Shown here in pieces: positions 8,321 to 17,875 of a stretch of DNA of 64,000 bases (positions are counted from its first letter, which is position 1; each line of letters opens with the position of its first letter). The DNA lies in NCBI GenBank assembly GCA_002166865.1, contig NHTQ01000004.1:1-64000 (forward strand), read 5' to 3'. The stretch comes from Rhodobacteraceae bacterium WFHF2C18 (GTDB lineage Bacteria; Pseudomonadota; Alphaproteobacteria; Rhodobacterales; Rhodobacteraceae). Made by a program: the position numbers and the translations under genes. Under the pieces are notes generated by a model. It saw only the letters and a program-made list of their open reading frames with translations. It was not told where the DNA came from and did not search any database.

Positions 8321-9838
8321 ATGTGCGGTTTTGTTTGTCTGTGGAATATCGGGGACGAGGCGCTCGCCTCGCGCATGATCAAGAAGATCGCGCATCGCGG
8401 GCCCGACGCGGTGGAGGTCATCCGCGGTCAAGGCGCGCCTGTCGTCATGGCGCACTGCCGGTTGTCGATAATCGGCACCCAGGACGGTCTCCAGCCCATC
8501 TACCAGGACCGCGACATGCTGGTCGCCAACGGCGAGATCTACAACCATGCCGACCTGCGCGCGATCCTGGGCGAGTCGGCCTTCGAGACCGAAAGCGACA
8601 GCGAATCGATCCTGCACCTGTTCCGCTCTGGCGCGCTTCGCTGGGTCGCGCGGCTGGACGGCATGTTCGCCTTCGTGCTGGCCACCCGCAGCCGCATCAT
8701 CGCCGCCCGCGATCCCTTGGGCATCAAGCCGCTCTATCTCGCGCGCATCGGTGACGGGATGGCCTTCGCCTCGGAACTCAAGGCATTCGACGGGCTGCAG
8801 GTCGACAGCGTGGAATCGATCGGCCCCGGTGCACTTTTCGACAGCCACGACGGGATGCGCCAGTGGTACCGCACCCCCCACGGCGCCGGCGAGGAGGAGG
8901 CCGACCTGGACATCGACGCGACAGCGGCCGAGCTGCGGCTGGTGCTTGAGGAAGCGGTGGCCAAGTGGATGGTCGCCGACGTGGAGGTGGGCAGCTTCCT
9001 CTCGGGCGGGCTGGACAGTTCGATCATCGCCGCGCTCGCGGCGCAGCAGCGCGATCGCCCGCTCAAGACCTTCGCCGTCGGCATGGCCGGCAGCCCCGAT
9101 CTCGCCGCCGCGCGCGAAGTGGCCGCCCACATCGGCTCGGACCACTACGAACAGGTCTTCACCGCGCAGGACGTGGCCGAGGTGCTGCCGCATGTGATCT
9201 ACCATCTCGAAAGCGCCGATGTGGATCTTGTGCGCTCGGCCGTGCCCACGCATTTCGTGGCCAAGCTCGCCGCCCAGCACGTCAAGGCGGTGCTGACGGG
9301 GGAGGGCGCGGATGAACTCTTCGCCGGCTACAGTTACCATCACGCCTATGCCGATCACCCCCGCGACCTGGCCGAGGAACTGACCCGCAGCCTGAACGCG
9401 ATGCACAATATCAACCTCCAGCGGGTCGACCGGATCACCATGGCCGAAAGCCTGGAGGCGCGCACACCCTTCCTGGACCGCGACCTGATCGATTTCGCAC
9501 AGTCGATCCCGGCCACGCTGAAGATGCGCAAGACCGACCCCGCCGATCACGAAAGCACCGGCGAGACGACCGAGAAATGGATCCTGCGCAAGGCCTGCGC
9601 CGATCTGCTGCCCGACAGCCTGGTCTGGCGCAAGAAGGCGCAGTTCGACGAGGGGTCGGGCACTGTTGCCGCGCTGGAGCGGGCGCTGATGATCGTCTCG
9701 GGCAAGGATCGTCCCCTCGACAAGGAGGAGGAGGCCGCGCTTTACGAAGACATCCTGCGCGGCGCCTTCGAGGATCCCGATTTCATCCTCGAGAATGCCG
9801 GCACCTGGGAAAGCGAGGACCGCGTGACCGCCTCGTGA
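8321..9838 (+). CDS. asnB: Asparagine synthase (glutamine-hydrolysing)
   Basis: Makes asparagine from aspartate, ATP and glutamine. The 505-residue protein begins MCGFVCLW, giving the N-terminal nucleophile Cys2 of class II amidotransferases, then HRGPDA, LSIIG, NGEIYNH and the DPLGIKPLY motif. The synthetase half has the PP-loop SGGLDSS at residues 228-234, GEGADELFAGY and EARTPFLDRDL. Length is slightly short of E. coli AsnB but all catalytic parts are present. The start lies after AAGGATAGG. It is the first gene of a plus-strand run leading into nucleoside salvage, but a gap of about 90 bp before cdd leaves operon membership open. Confidence 0.92.
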   Translation: MCGFVCLWNIGDEALASRMIKKIAHRGPDAVEVIRGQGAPVVMAHCRLSIIGTQDGLQPIYQDRDMLVANGEIYNHADLRAILGESAFETESDSESILHLFRSGALRWVARLDGMFAFVLATRSRIIAARDPLGIKPLYLARIGDGMAFASELKAFDGLQVDSVESIGPGALFDSHDGMRQWYRTPHGAGEEEADLDIDATAAELRLVLEEAVAKWMVADVEVGSFLSGGLDSSIIAALAAQQRDRPLKTFAVGMAGSPDLAAAREVAAHIGSDHYEQVFTAQDVAEVLPHVIYHLESADVDLVRSAVPTHFVAKLAAQHVKAVLTGEGADELFAGYSYHHAYADHPRDLAEELTRSLNAMHNINLQRVDRITMAESLEARTPFLDRDLIDFAQSIPATLKMRKTDPADHESTGETTEKWILRKACADLLPDSLVWRKKAQFDEGSGTVAALERALMIVSGKDRPLDKEEEAALYEDILRGAFEDPDFILENAGTWESEDRVTAS

Positions 9839-9928
9839 CGGGTGGTGCGCCTCTTGCATTCGGGGGCGCTGGCGCGCAGTCTCAAGGCCCGGCGCGCGGC
9901 GCCGGAGGTTTGCAGACAGGGGGGCGCG

Positions 9929-10321
9929 ATGTCTCTCATACAGGCTGCGCGGGAGGCGCGCGAGAACGCGCATGCGCCCTATTCCGGCTTCCGGGTGGGG
10001 GCGGCGGTGCGCGGTGCCTCGGGGCGCGTCTATGCCGGATGCAACGTGGAAAACGCCGCCTACCCCGAGGGCACCTGCGCCGAAACCGGCGCCATCGCCG
10101 CCATGGTGGCGGCGGGCGAGACGGCCCTGACCGAGGTCGCGGTCATCGCCGACAGCGCCGATCCGATCAGTCCCTGCGGGGGCTGCCGCCAGCGGCTGGC
10201 GGAATTCGGCGGCCCGCAGGTGCCCGTGACCATGGCCGCTCTCGACGGGCGCGAAACCCGCGCCACCCTGGGCGAACTTCTGCCGGGCGCTTTCGGGCGC
10301 GCGCATGTGGTGCGGGGCTGA
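9929..10321 (+). CDS. cdd: Cytidine deaminase
   Basis: Deaminates cytidine and deoxycytidine to uridine and deoxyuridine. The 130-residue product matches the short homotetrameric class: it has YSGFRVGAAV, the zinc and catalytic motif CAE at residues 50-52, and PCGGC with zinc cysteines 83 and 86. I chose the ATG at 9929, preceded by a G-rich site, because an upstream in-frame start would add about 29 residues not seen in the family. It begins the salvage set cdd-deoA-deoB; its stop codon ends immediately before the GTG start of deoA, suggesting translational coupling. Confidence 0.93.
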   Translation: MSLIQAAREARENAHAPYSGFRVGAAVRGASGRVYAGCNVENAAYPEGTCAETGAIAAMVAAGETALTEVAVIADSADPISPCGGCRQRLAEFGGPQVPVTMAALDGRETRATLGELLPGAFGRAHVVRG

Positions 10322-10322
10322 C

Positions 10323-11630
10323 GTGACGGACGCGCGCCGCCTCCTCGCCGCGCTGCGTGACAAGGCGCCCGTCGCCCCCGAGGATCTGCGGTGGTTCGCC
10401 CAGGGCCTGGCCGATGGCCGCGTAAGCGATGCCCAGGCCGGCGCCTTTGCCATGGCGGTGGCCCTGAGCGGCCTAGACGCGGCGGGGCGCACCGCGCTGA
10501 CCCTGGCCATGCGCGACAGCGGCGAGACGCTGGCCTGGCAACTCGACGGGCCGGTGCTTGACAAGCACTCCACCGGCGGCCTGGGCGACTGCGTCAGCCT
10601 GGTGCTGGCGCCGGCGCTCGCCGCCTGCGGGGCCGTCGTTCCGATGGTCTCGGGCCGTGGATTGGGGCACACGGGCGGCACGCTGGACAAGATCGAGGCG
10701 ATCCCGGGCGTGGGGACGCAGCTGACCCGCGGCCGGTTCCGCCGCGTCGTGCAGCAGGCGGGATGCGTCATAGCCGGGGCCACGGCCGAGCTCGCCCCGG
10801 CGGACCGACGCCTCTATGCCGTGCGCGACGTGACCGCGACCGTGGAAAGCCTGGATCTCATCACCGCCTCGATCCTGTCCAAGAAGCTGGCAGCGGGGCT
10901 AGAGGGGCTGGTGCTGGACGTGAAGCTGGGCAGCGGCGCCTTCATGAAGACGCCCGCAGACGCCCGGGCCCTGGCCGGGGCGCTGGTCGAGACCGCAAAT
11001 GCCGCCGGGTGCCCGGCCCGTGCGCTGGTGTCCGACATGAGCCAGCCGCTTGCCCCGGCTGTCGGCAACGCACTGGAAGTGGCCGCGGCCCTGCGTGTGC
11101 TGACCGGCGAGGCAGAGGGCCCCCTGGCGGAGGTGAGCGCGGCGCTCGGCGGGGCCGTGCTGGCCGGGGCAGGGCTTGCGGAGGGGCCGGAAGAGGGCGC
11201 CTGCCACATCGCCCGCGCCATCGCCCGAGGTGAGGCCGCCGAACGCTTCGGCCGCATGGTGGCCGGCCTGGGCGGGCCGGTGCAATTCGTCGACTGCTGG
11301 CCGCGCTTCCTGCCCGAGGCGGCGGTCATCCGCGAACTGGTCGCCGACCGCGACGGATACGTCGCGGGGATGGACGGTGAGGCGATGGGATTTGCCGTGA
11401 TCGACCTCGGCGGCGGCCGGCGGGTCGAGACCGACGGCATCGATCCCGCGGTGGGGCTGGACCAGGTCGTGCGGCTCGGCACGCAGGTGCACGCGGGCCA
11501 ACCGCTTTTGCGCATTCATGCCGCCCGCACTGAACAGGCCGACCGGGCGGAAGCCGCCCTGCATCGCGCCATAACCATCGCGCCGTCCCCGCCGACGGTG
11601 CCGCCATTGATCCACGAAAGGCTGGGCTGA
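10323..11630 (+). CDS. deoA: Thymidine phosphorylase
   Basis: Phosphorolyses thymidine and deoxyuridine to the base and deoxyribose-1-phosphate. The 435-residue product carries the pyrimidine-nucleoside phosphorylase signature: KHSTGGLGDCVSL, VSGRGLGHTGGTLDK, and SILSKKLAAGLEGLVLDVKLGSGAFMK. The likely start is the GTG at 10323, two bases after the cdd stop (GCTGACGTG). An ATG at 10305 inside cdd would add six residues (MWCGAD) and cannot be excluded. Its stop overlaps the deoB start (TGATG). Together with cdd, deoB and upp it forms a pyrimidine salvage module. Confidence 0.93.
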   Translation: MTDARRLLAALRDKAPVAPEDLRWFAQGLADGRVSDAQAGAFAMAVALSGLDAAGRTALTLAMRDSGETLAWQLDGPVLDKHSTGGLGDCVSLVLAPALAACGAVVPMVSGRGLGHTGGTLDKIEAIPGVGTQLTRGRFRRVVQQAGCVIAGATAELAPADRRLYAVRDVTATVESLDLITASILSKKLAAGLEGLVLDVKLGSGAFMKTPADARALAGALVETANAAGCPARALVSDMSQPLAPAVGNALEVAAALRVLTGEAEGPLAEVSAALGGAVLAGAGLAEGPEEGACHIARAIARGEAAERFGRMVAGLGGPVQFVDCWPRFLPEAAVIRELVADRDGYVAGMDGEAMGFAVIDLGGGRRVETDGIDPAVGLDQVVRLGTQVHAGQPLLRIHAARTEQADRAEAALHRAITIAPSPPTVPPLIHERLG

Positions 11631-12823
11631 TGGCGCGCGCCTTCCTGGTCGTTCTGGATTCGGTGGGAATCGGCGGGGCGCCGGATGCCGCGGACTTCAC
11701 GACCGGCGGGGCGCCGGATACCGGGGCCAACACGGTGGCCCACATCGCCCGGGCACGGCCCGCGGGGCTTAACCTGCCGACCCTCGATCGCCTGGGGCTG
11801 GGGGCCGCGGTCGACCTGGCCTCGGGCGCGCGGGTGCCGGGCCTGGGGCGCCGGCCAGAGGGGCTGTGGGGGGCGGCGACCGAGATCTCGCGGGGCAAGG
11901 ACACACCCTCGGGCCACTGGGAGCTGGCCGGCGTGCCGGTGCCCTGGGAGTGGCACCATTTCCCCGACACGTGCCCCGCCTTCCCCGAAGCAGTTGTCGA
12001 AACCGTCAAGGCCGCCGCCGGGGTGGCGGGCATTCTTGGCAATTGCCACGCCTCGGGCACGCGCATCCTCGACGACCTGGGCGAGGTGCATATCCATACT
12101 GGCTGGCCGATCTGCTACACCTCGGCCGACAGCGTCTTCCAGATCGCCGCCCACGAGGCGCATTTCGGCCTTCAGCGCCTGCTGGATCTATGCCGGGCGG
12201 TCGCCCCGCCGCTGCACGCGATGCGCGTGGCCCGCGTGATTGCCCGGCCCTTTGTCGGCACACCCGAGGACGGGTTCATCCGAACGGCAAACCGGCGCGA
12301 CTTCGCCCTGCCGCCACCGGAACCCACGCTGTGCGATTGGGTGCAGCAGGCCGGCGGCACGGTCCACGCGATCGGCAAGATCGGCGACATCTTCGCGATG
12401 CAGGGCATCGACGATCTGTGCACCGGGCCGGATTCGGACCTGATGGCCCATCTCGCCCGCGCCGTGGCGGAGGCCGGGGAGGGCAGCCTGACTTTCGCCA
12501 ACCTGGTCGAGTTCGACAGCCTCTATGGCCACCGCCGCGACGTGGCCGGCTACGCCGCGGCGCTGGAACGCTTCGACGCGCAGCTTGGGGATCTGCTGGC
12601 GGGTCTGCGCGGGGGGGACATGCTGCTGATCACGGCCGATCACGGCAACGATCCCACCTGGCCGGGCACCGATCACACGCGCGAGCGCGTGCCGGTCCTC
12701 GTTGCGGGCTACGGAGCCGGGGAGATCGGGCAGGTGGCCTTTGCCGATGTTGGCGCCAGCGTGGCCGCCCATCTGGGCGTGCCCTCCCCGGGGCCGGGGC
12801 GCAGCTTCCTTCCCGTTGGCTGA
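11630..12823 (+). CDS. deoB: Phosphopentomutase
   Basis: Converts (deoxy)ribose-1-phosphate from DeoA into the 5-phosphate for central metabolism. The 397-residue product belongs to the alkaline-phosphatase-like metalloenzymes. It begins with the metal-binding VVLDSVGIGGAPDA, then GKDTPSGHWE with the phosphorylated Thr region, and ends with TADHGNDPTWPGTDHTRE, which supplies metal ligands. Start ATG overlaps the deoA stop by one base (TGATG), a strong sign of coupled translation. Length is as expected. Confidence 0.95.
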   Translation: MARAFLVVLDSVGIGGAPDAADFTTGGAPDTGANTVAHIARARPAGLNLPTLDRLGLGAAVDLASGARVPGLGRRPEGLWGAATEISRGKDTPSGHWELAGVPVPWEWHHFPDTCPAFPEAVVETVKAAAGVAGILGNCHASGTRILDDLGEVHIHTGWPICYTSADSVFQIAAHEAHFGLQRLLDLCRAVAPPLHAMRVARVIARPFVGTPEDGFIRTANRRDFALPPPEPTLCDWVQQAGGTVHAIGKIGDIFAMQGIDDLCTGPDSDLMAHLARAVAEAGEGSLTFANLVEFDSLYGHRRDVAGYAAALERFDAQLGDLLAGLRGGDMLLITADHGNDPTWPGTDHTRERVPVLVAGYGAGEIGQVAFADVGASVAAHLGVPSPGPGRSFLPVG

Positions 12824-12902
12824 CCGGGCCCGGCGCGCTTTGGCGATTGCCAGCGGCGCAGTCACTGGATAGTCAGGGACAGCGGCCGCAACTGAGGAAG
12901 AG

Positions 12903-13538
12903 ATGATGGACCAGCACCTGACCGTCGTGAAGCATCCGCTCATTCAGCACAAGCTCACGATCATGCGTGAAAAGGACACCTCGACGGCCGTCTTCCGCCA
13001 GCTCCTGCGCGAGATCAGCCAGCTGCTTGCCTACGAAGTGACCTACGAGCTGCCGATGACCACCCGGCGCATCGAAACGCCGCTGGAAGAAATGGACGCC
13101 CCGGTGCTGGCGGGCCGCAAGCTTGCGCTCGTGTCGATCCTGCGGGCCGGTAACGGGCTGCTGGACGGGATGCTGGAGCTGATCCCCTCGGCCCGCGTCG
13201 GCTTCATCGGGCTCTACCGGGACGAACAGACCCTGAAACCGGTGCAATACTACTTCAAGGTTCCCGAGCTCCTGTCCGAACGGATGGTGATCGTGGTGGA
13301 CCCGATGCTGGCCACCGGCAATTCCTCGGCCGCGGCGATCGACATGCTTAAGGAGAGGGGCGCGCGCCACCTGCGTTTCCTGTGCCTGCTGGCCGCCCCC
13401 GAAGGCGTGGCCCGGATGCAAGAAGCGCACCCCGACGTGCCCATCGTGACCGCCGCGGTGGACGAGCGGTTGAACGAAAAGGGATACATCCTGCCTGGCC
13501 TAGGTGATGCGGGCGACCGCATGTACGGCACCAAATAG
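12903..13538 (+). CDS. upp: Uracil phosphoribosyltransferase
   Basis: Converts uracil and PRPP to UMP. The 211-residue product has the N-terminal [15 protein letters not shown], the PRPP-binding [16 protein letters not shown], and the uracil-binding [18 protein letters not shown] at the very end, all diagnostic. Two ATG codons adjoin (12903 and 12906); a GAGGAAG site precedes them. The gene is 79 bp after deoB on the same strand, so it may be co-transcribed as the last salvage gene or have its own promoter. Confidence 0.95.
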   Translation: MMDQHLTVVKHPLIQHKLTIMREKDTSTAVFRQLLREISQLLAYEVTYELPMTTRRIETPLEEMDAPVLAGRKLALVSILRAGNGLLDGMLELIPSARVGFIGLYRDEQTLKPVQYYFKVPELLSERMVIVVDPMLATGNSSAAAIDMLKERGARHLRFLCLLAAPEGVARMQEAHPDVPIVTAAVDERLNEKGYILPGLGDAGDRMYGTK

Positions 13539-13602
13539 GCCAATACCTGTTTACTCACCCAGGCAAATCGGGCACTCTTCCCCCGTCTGCTTGGGGGAAA
13601 AC

Positions 13603-14943
13603 ATGATTGTTCAGAGGGCAATAGCGATTGCTGCCATCGCTGCGTCGGCCTGCCTTGGGAGCGCGCAGGCCCAGACCCTGTCCGAGATGCAGGTTCCGGC
13701 CGAATTCCCGCCGGCCTCCTACGAGGGCCGGCAATACGTGGATAGCCGCGGCTGCGTCTTCGTCCGGGCAGGTATCGACGGCGAGGTGAACTGGGTGCCC
13801 CGTGTCACGCGCGACCGCAAGGTGATCTGCGGCCAGCAGCCCACCTTCGCCAAGAGCGCCCCCGCACAAGAGACGGCCCCGCGGGCCGCGCCGGAGCCCG
13901 ATCCGGCACCCAAGAAGGTCGTTCGCAAACCCGCGCCGAAACCGGCGGCCGGCACCGATGTGGCCGCGGTCAAGGCCCCGCGCGTCGACGGCACCAAGGC
14001 CAAGCCGCCGAAACGGGCCCCGCGCACGAGCGCGCAGCCGGCCGCCCCGGCCAAGCCGGCCAAGCCCAAGGCGGTCAAGCGCGTCGTGGTGCGCAAGCCC
14101 GCCTCCCAGCGGCCGGCCTGCGACGAAGTGAGCGGCGTTTCGGCACGCTATTTGCGGGGTGACGGCGTGCGCTGCAGCCCGCAGGCGGTGCCGCACGTCA
14201 CCGTTGCCGACCGGCCGCGGCCGCAGGCGACAGGGGCCGGACCAGCGCGCGTGGCCCCTCCGCCCTCGCCGCGTCCCGCACCGCGGACCGTGCCAAAGCG
14301 GCCCCGGGACGCAATGACGACGCGGATCGTGCCGAGCCACGTCTACGAAAAGCAGCGGGCCGCCCGCGGCGTGCGTGTTCCCGAAGGCTACGAAGCTGCC
14401 TGGGATGACGGGCGCCTGAACCCCAGGCGCGCGCATCAGTCGCCCGCGGGCCGCACCAAGATGCAAGCGGTCTGGACCGACACGGTGCCGCGGCGGCTTG
14501 TCGATCCCCGGACCGGGCAGGATGTGACGCACAAATATCCAGGCCTGCAATACCCCGACAGCAGCCATGCGGCGCAGCGGGCAGCCGGGGGCACGGTGGC
14601 CACGCAGGGCCGCGTGCCGAAGACGACGCAGCGCACGGCCGCCACGCGGGACATTCCGGCGCGGGCCACGGTCTCGACCCGTTCCGAACCCGCGCAGAAG
14701 ATGGCGCGCAACGCCAGCCACCGGTACGTGCAGGCGGCCGTCTACAGCGATCGGGCCCAGGCCAAGCGCGCCGCCCGGCGGCTGGCGGGGACCGGCCTGC
14801 CGGCGCGGATCGGCCGGCTCAGCCGCAACGGGAAATCCTACACGGTTGTCCTGGCCGGCCCCTTCCGCACGCAGCCAAAGCTCGACACGGCTATGCGCAG
14901 GGTGCGCGGGGCAGGCTTTTCCAACGCCCGGCTGCGCAAGTAG
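13603..14943 (+). CDS. Secreted basic Ala/Pro-rich protein with C-terminal SPOR domain
   Basis: The 446-residue product has a signal peptide (MIVQRAIAIAAIAAS to AQA), and a short conserved segment with cysteines (QYVDSRGCVFVRAG, DRKVICGQQPTF). A long low-complexity Lys/Pro/Ala/Arg-rich linker follows. The C-terminal domain of about 75 residues (HRYVQAAVYSDRAQA through YTVVLAGPFRTQ) has the SPOR pattern. SPOR domains bind denuded glycan strands of septal peptidoglycan, so a cell-division or envelope role is likely; the extended basic linker may span the periplasm. Start at 13603 has TTGGGGGAAAA upstream. It converges with the flavin reductase gene 19 bp downstream. Proteins of this layout are common in Rhodobacterales but I know of no assigned role. 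Confidence 0.75.
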   Translation: MIVQRAIAIAAIAASACLGSAQAQTLSEMQVPAEFPPASYEGRQYVDSRGCVFVRAGIDGEVNWVPRVTRDRKVICGQQPTFAKSAPAQETAPRAAPEPDPAPKKVVRKPAPKPAAGTDVAAVKAPRVDGTKAKPPKRAPRTSAQPAAPAKPAKPKAVKRVVVRKPASQRPACDEVSGVSARYLRGDGVRCSPQAVPHVTVADRPRPQATGAGPARVAPPPSPRPAPRTVPKRPRDAMTTRIVPSHVYEKQRAARGVRVPEGYEAAWDDGRLNPRRAHQSPAGRTKMQAVWTDTVPRRLVDPRTGQDVTHKYPGLQYPDSSHAAQRAAGGTVATQGRVPKTTQRTAATRDIPARATVSTRSEPAQKMARNASHRYVQAAVYSDRAQAKRAARRLAGTGLPARIGRLSRNGKSYTVVLAGPFRTQPKLDTAMRRVRGAGFSNARLRK

Positions 14944-14962
14944 CGCGCGCCGGGCGGGCCGC

Positions 14963-15568
14963 TCAATCGCCCGGGCGCTGCAGGCTGAATTTCTCGCGGA
15001 TCACCGAATAATCGCGGTATCCCATGCGCGTCAGCGGGTTGAAGCGCAGCACGTCGAAAATGCCGTCGACGAGGCAGTCGTCACGCAGGTGCACCCCCGT
15101 CACTTCGCCGAAGGTCACGAAATTCGCCTCGCCGGGCAACTGCACGATCCGGGTGAGCCTGCATTCCAATGCGGCGGGCGCATTGGCCACGCGCGAACAG
15201 GCGATCGTTTCGCAGGCGGCCTTCTCGACGCCGGCAAGCTCGAACTCGTCGGTTTCCTTTTCCCAGGGCCCCGAGGTGCGGTTCATCACGTCCCGCATGG
15301 CGTATTCCACGATATTCACGCAGAAGACCTCGGTCTCGCGGATATTGGACACGCTGTCCTTGGTCCCTTCGCGGTCGGGCTTGGCCGAGGTAGAGGCGAA
15401 CATCACCTGCGGCGGCACATAGGCCACCGCGTTGAAGAAGGAATAGGGCGCCAGGTTCTCCGCGCCGTCTGCGCCGCGGGTGGCGATCCAGCCGATGGGC
15501 CGGGGCGTGACGATGGCGTTGAAGGGATTGTGCGGCAGACCGTGGCCGTCTTCCGGTTTGTAGAACAT
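14963..15568 (-). CDS. Flavin reductase family protein (FMN-binding split barrel)
   Basis: Binds FMN or FAD and probably reduces flavin for a partner oxygenase, or is itself a flavoprotein. The 201-residue product shows NPFNAIVTPRPIGWIAT at the N-terminus, NLAPYSFFNAVAYVPP, and VSNIRETEVFCVNIV, the standard pattern of the DIM6/NTAB family. I start it at the ATG at 15568 (MFYKPEDGHGLPHNPF); a much longer reading into the upstream gene is an artefact. It is divergent from the GNAT gene by 81 bp and convergent with the SPOR gene. No oxygenase partner lies next to it, so substrate is unknown. Confidence 0.85.
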   Translation of the reverse strand: MFYKPEDGHGLPHNPFNAIVTPRPIGWIATRGADGAENLAPYSFFNAVAYVPPQVMFASTSAKPDREGTKDSVSNIRETEVFCVNIVEYAMRDVMNRTSGPWEKETDEFELAGVEKAACETIACSRVANAPAALECRLTRIVQLPGEANFVTFGEVTGVHLRDDCLVDGIFDVLRFNPLTRMGYRDYSVIREKFSLQRPGD

Positions 15569-15649
15569 CGGGCTCTCGCATTTACTGGTTTGTGCCAGAC
15601 CTAACGCCGTGCTACCGGCAACGCCAGCCGATTTCACGGGGAAATCCGC

Positions 15650-16135
15650 ATGTTCGATCTGCGGCCCGAAACGCCCGAGGACTGGTGGGAGGTCGAGGCC
15701 CTGTTCGACCTCTGTTTCGCGCCGGGCCGCGAGGCGCTGTCCTCCTATCGCCTGCGCGACGGGGTGCCCCCCGTCGCGGGGCTCAGCCTGGTCGCGCGGG
15801 ATGCCGAGGGCATTCTCGCCGGGGCCATCCGGTTCTGGCCGGTCAGGGTGGGTGGCGCGCCCGCGCTGCTGCTGGGGCCCGTCGCGGTGCATCCGACCCA
15901 CCAGGGCGAGGGGCTGGGCGGCTGGCTGATCCGGGAAAGCCTGCGCGAGGCCGCGAGCCTGGGCTGGGCGCGGGTGATGCTGGTGGGGGATGCCCCCTAT
16001 TACGGGCGTTTCGGGTTTGCCCCGCTGACAGGGGTCGAGATGCCGCCGCCGACCAACCCCGCCCGGATCCTCGGTCTTGCGCTTGTGCCCGGCGGATGGC
16101 GGGGAATTTCGGGGCGGGTGCGGCCCGCCACTTGA
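15650..16135 (+). CDS. GNAT family N-acetyltransferase
   Basis: The 161-residue single-domain protein has the GNAT acetyl-CoA binding motif VHPTHQGEGLGGWLIRESL (about residues 84-102). It is followed by the YYGRFGFAPL motif typical of the YhbS-like subgroup. The substrate cannot be read from sequence; YhbS-like members are poorly defined. The ATG at 15650 follows a weak GGGGAAATC site. It sits 51 bp before the EcsC-family gene on the same strand. Confidence 0.85.
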   Translation: MFDLRPETPEDWWEVEALFDLCFAPGREALSSYRLRDGVPPVAGLSLVARDAEGILAGAIRFWPVRVGGAPALLLGPVAVHPTHQGEGLGGWLIRESLREAASLGWARVMLVGDAPYYGRFGFAPLTGVEMPPPTNPARILGLALVPGGWRGISGRVRPAT

Positions 16136-16186
16136 AAGCGCGCGGGTTTCGGCCGATCTTCGTGGGGACAAAGCCGGAGCCACGCG

Positions 16187-16957
16187 ATGGAAGTCCTCGA
16201 AAACCCCATTGAGCCGCAGACGGCCGAGGCGCGGATGCAGGCGCTCGTCCGCCGCCACGCCAAGGCCGGGAACGCCGGGATCAAGGTGCTCAACATGATC
16301 GGCGGGCAGGCCGAGTCCCTGCTTGACCGTCTGCCCGTGGCCGTACGCCACCGGCTGAACGACGCGACGGAAGAGGCCCTGACCGCGGCCATGGCGGCCG
16401 CGCATCGCTCTCGCGGGGTGGTGCCGGAAAACACCGTCTGGATGAGCCGCGCGATGACCACCGCCATGGGGGCCGCCGGCGGCTGGGGCGGTCTGGGCAG
16501 CGCGCTTGCCGAACTGCCGTTCACCACCACGGTGCTGCTGCGCGCCATCCAGGACGTCGCCGTTACCCACGGCTTCAACCCCGAAGAGCCCGGCGTGCGC
16601 TTCGACTGCGTGCAGGTGTTCGCGGCGGCCGGCCCGCTCGATCACGACGACGGCGCCGACCTGGCCTTCCTCAGCACCCGCATGGCGGTGACCGGGGCGA
16701 CGGTCCAGGCGCTGGTTGCCCGGGTGGCGCCGCGGCTGGCGACCGTTCTTGGGCAGAAACTGGCGGCCCAGACGGTGCCGGTACTCGGGGCCGCCGCGGG
16801 GGCGGCCACGAACTATGCCTACACGGCCTATTACCAGCAGATGGCGCATGTGCATTTCGGGCTGCGCCGCTTGGCGATCGAGGCCGACCGGGATCATGCG
16901 GACGTGATCGCGGAGTTCCGGGAAAGGGTCGAGGGCCGGCTCGCCGACCGGTCCTGA
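16187..16957 (+). CDS. EcsC family protein
   Basis: The 256-residue protein matches the EcsC family by its Ala/Gly-rich helices GGWGGLGSALAELPFTTTVLLRAIQDVA and the VPVLGAAAGAATNYAYT segment, a motif typical of the family. The name comes from the third gene of a Bacillus ABC exporter locus, but its biochemical role is unknown and no exporter is adjacent here. The hydrophobic stretches suggest membrane association. The start has GGAG nearby. It converges with the GDPD gene, 7 bp apart. Confidence 0.75.
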   Translation: MEVLENPIEPQTAEARMQALVRRHAKAGNAGIKVLNMIGGQAESLLDRLPVAVRHRLNDATEEALTAAMAAAHRSRGVVPENTVWMSRAMTTAMGAAGGWGGLGSALAELPFTTTVLLRAIQDVAVTHGFNPEEPGVRFDCVQVFAAAGPLDHDDGADLAFLSTRMAVTGATVQALVARVAPRLATVLGQKLAAQTVPVLGAAAGAATNYAYTAYYQQMAHVHFGLRRLAIEADRDHADVIAEFRERVEGRLADRS

Positions 16958-16964
16958 CGCGGGG

Positions 16965-17873
16965 TCATTCCTCCGCCGCGCCCGCTTGGGAAAAGAGCCG
17001 CGCGATTTCCTCGGGATAGTCCGTGATCAGCGCATCCACCCCCCAGTTTCCCAGTTTCAGGGCCGTTTCCGCGCGGTTCACCGTCCAGGCGAAGACCTGC
17101 AGGCCGGCCCGATGTGCCGTTTCGACCAGATCGGGGGTCAGGTCGGACTCCGCGGGTGCCCAGACCTGCCCGCCCAGCCCCGCCACCGCCATCGGCGGGG
17201 GCAGCTTGCTGGCGTGCCAGGCCGCCTCGCCAAGCCAGGGCGAGCCGGGATAGAGGTTGCGGGGCGCGCCGGCCGCGGCCACAGAGGTCAGGAAGGACAG
17301 CCGCGTGCCCCCGTTCAGCAGCCGCAGCGCATCCAGTACGCGCCAGTCGAAGGATTGGTAGATCACCCGCGCGGCCATGCCGGCGCGGGCGACGTCGTCC
17401 GCCACTGTCCGGGCCAGTTGGCCAGGGGCGGCGTAAAGCCCGGGGTAGTCCGGGTCGCTCTTGATCTCAACCAGCACCTCGGCGCCTTCGGGCCGGACCC
17501 TGTCCAGCACCGCCGCCAGCGTCGGGATCCGCGCCCGCGCCTCGGCCGTCTGGGCCGGGAAGGCCGCGGCCGTCGGCGAGCGGGGGCGTACCGCGCCCAC
17601 GTCGTAGGCGTGCAGCTGCGCCACCGTCAGCCGACCGACCGCCGGCCCCGGGGAGGGCACCCAGGCTCCTCCGGCATCGCGCACCAGATCAGCGTTGAGC
17701 CGCGGGTCGTGCGTGACCATCGGGACACCCTCGGCCGACAGCTGCACGTCCACCTCGATCAGGTCGAGGCCGAGGCCGAGCGCGTAGTCCACCGCGGCGA
17801 GCGTGTTTTCAGGCCGCGCGCCCCGCGCGCCCCTGTGGCCGACGATGCGCGGGCACCGGACCTGGCAGGCCAT
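16965..17873 (-). CDS. ugpQ: Glycerophosphodiester phosphodiesterase
   Basis: Hydrolyses glycerophosphodiesters to glycerol-3-phosphate and an alcohol. The 302-residue product has the family motif GHRGARGARPENTLAA, then EVDVQLSAEGVPMVTHDPRL and VLVEIKSD, supplying the metal and catalytic residues. It ends with the conserved AWTVN and GVDALITDYPE. No signal peptide is seen, consistent with a cytoplasmic UgpQ acting after import. Its ATG lies two bases after the ugpC stop, so it is the last gene of the ugp operon; I infer it handles imported glycerophosphodiesters. The symbol is by role and position. Confidence 0.88.
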   Translation of the reverse strand: MACQVRCPRIVGHRGARGARPENTLAAVDYALGLGLDLIEVDVQLSAEGVPMVTHDPRLNADLVRDAGGAWVPSPGPAVGRLTVAQLHAYDVGAVRPRSPTAAAFPAQTAEARARIPTLAAVLDRVRPEGAEVLVEIKSDPDYPGLYAAPGQLARTVADDVARAGMAARVIYQSFDWRVLDALRLLNGGTRLSFLTSVAAAGAPRNLYPGSPWLGEAAWHASKLPPPMAVAGLGGQVWAPAESDLTPDLVETAHRAGLQVFAWTVNRAETALKLGNWGVDALITDYPEEIARLFSQAGAAEE

Positions 17874-17875
17874 GC

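Noticed and set aside
14963..16897. Extending the flavin reductase to about 640 residues
   Set aside because: The upstream half is antisense to the GNAT and EcsC genes and has no family similarity; the ATG at 15568 opens the known fold.
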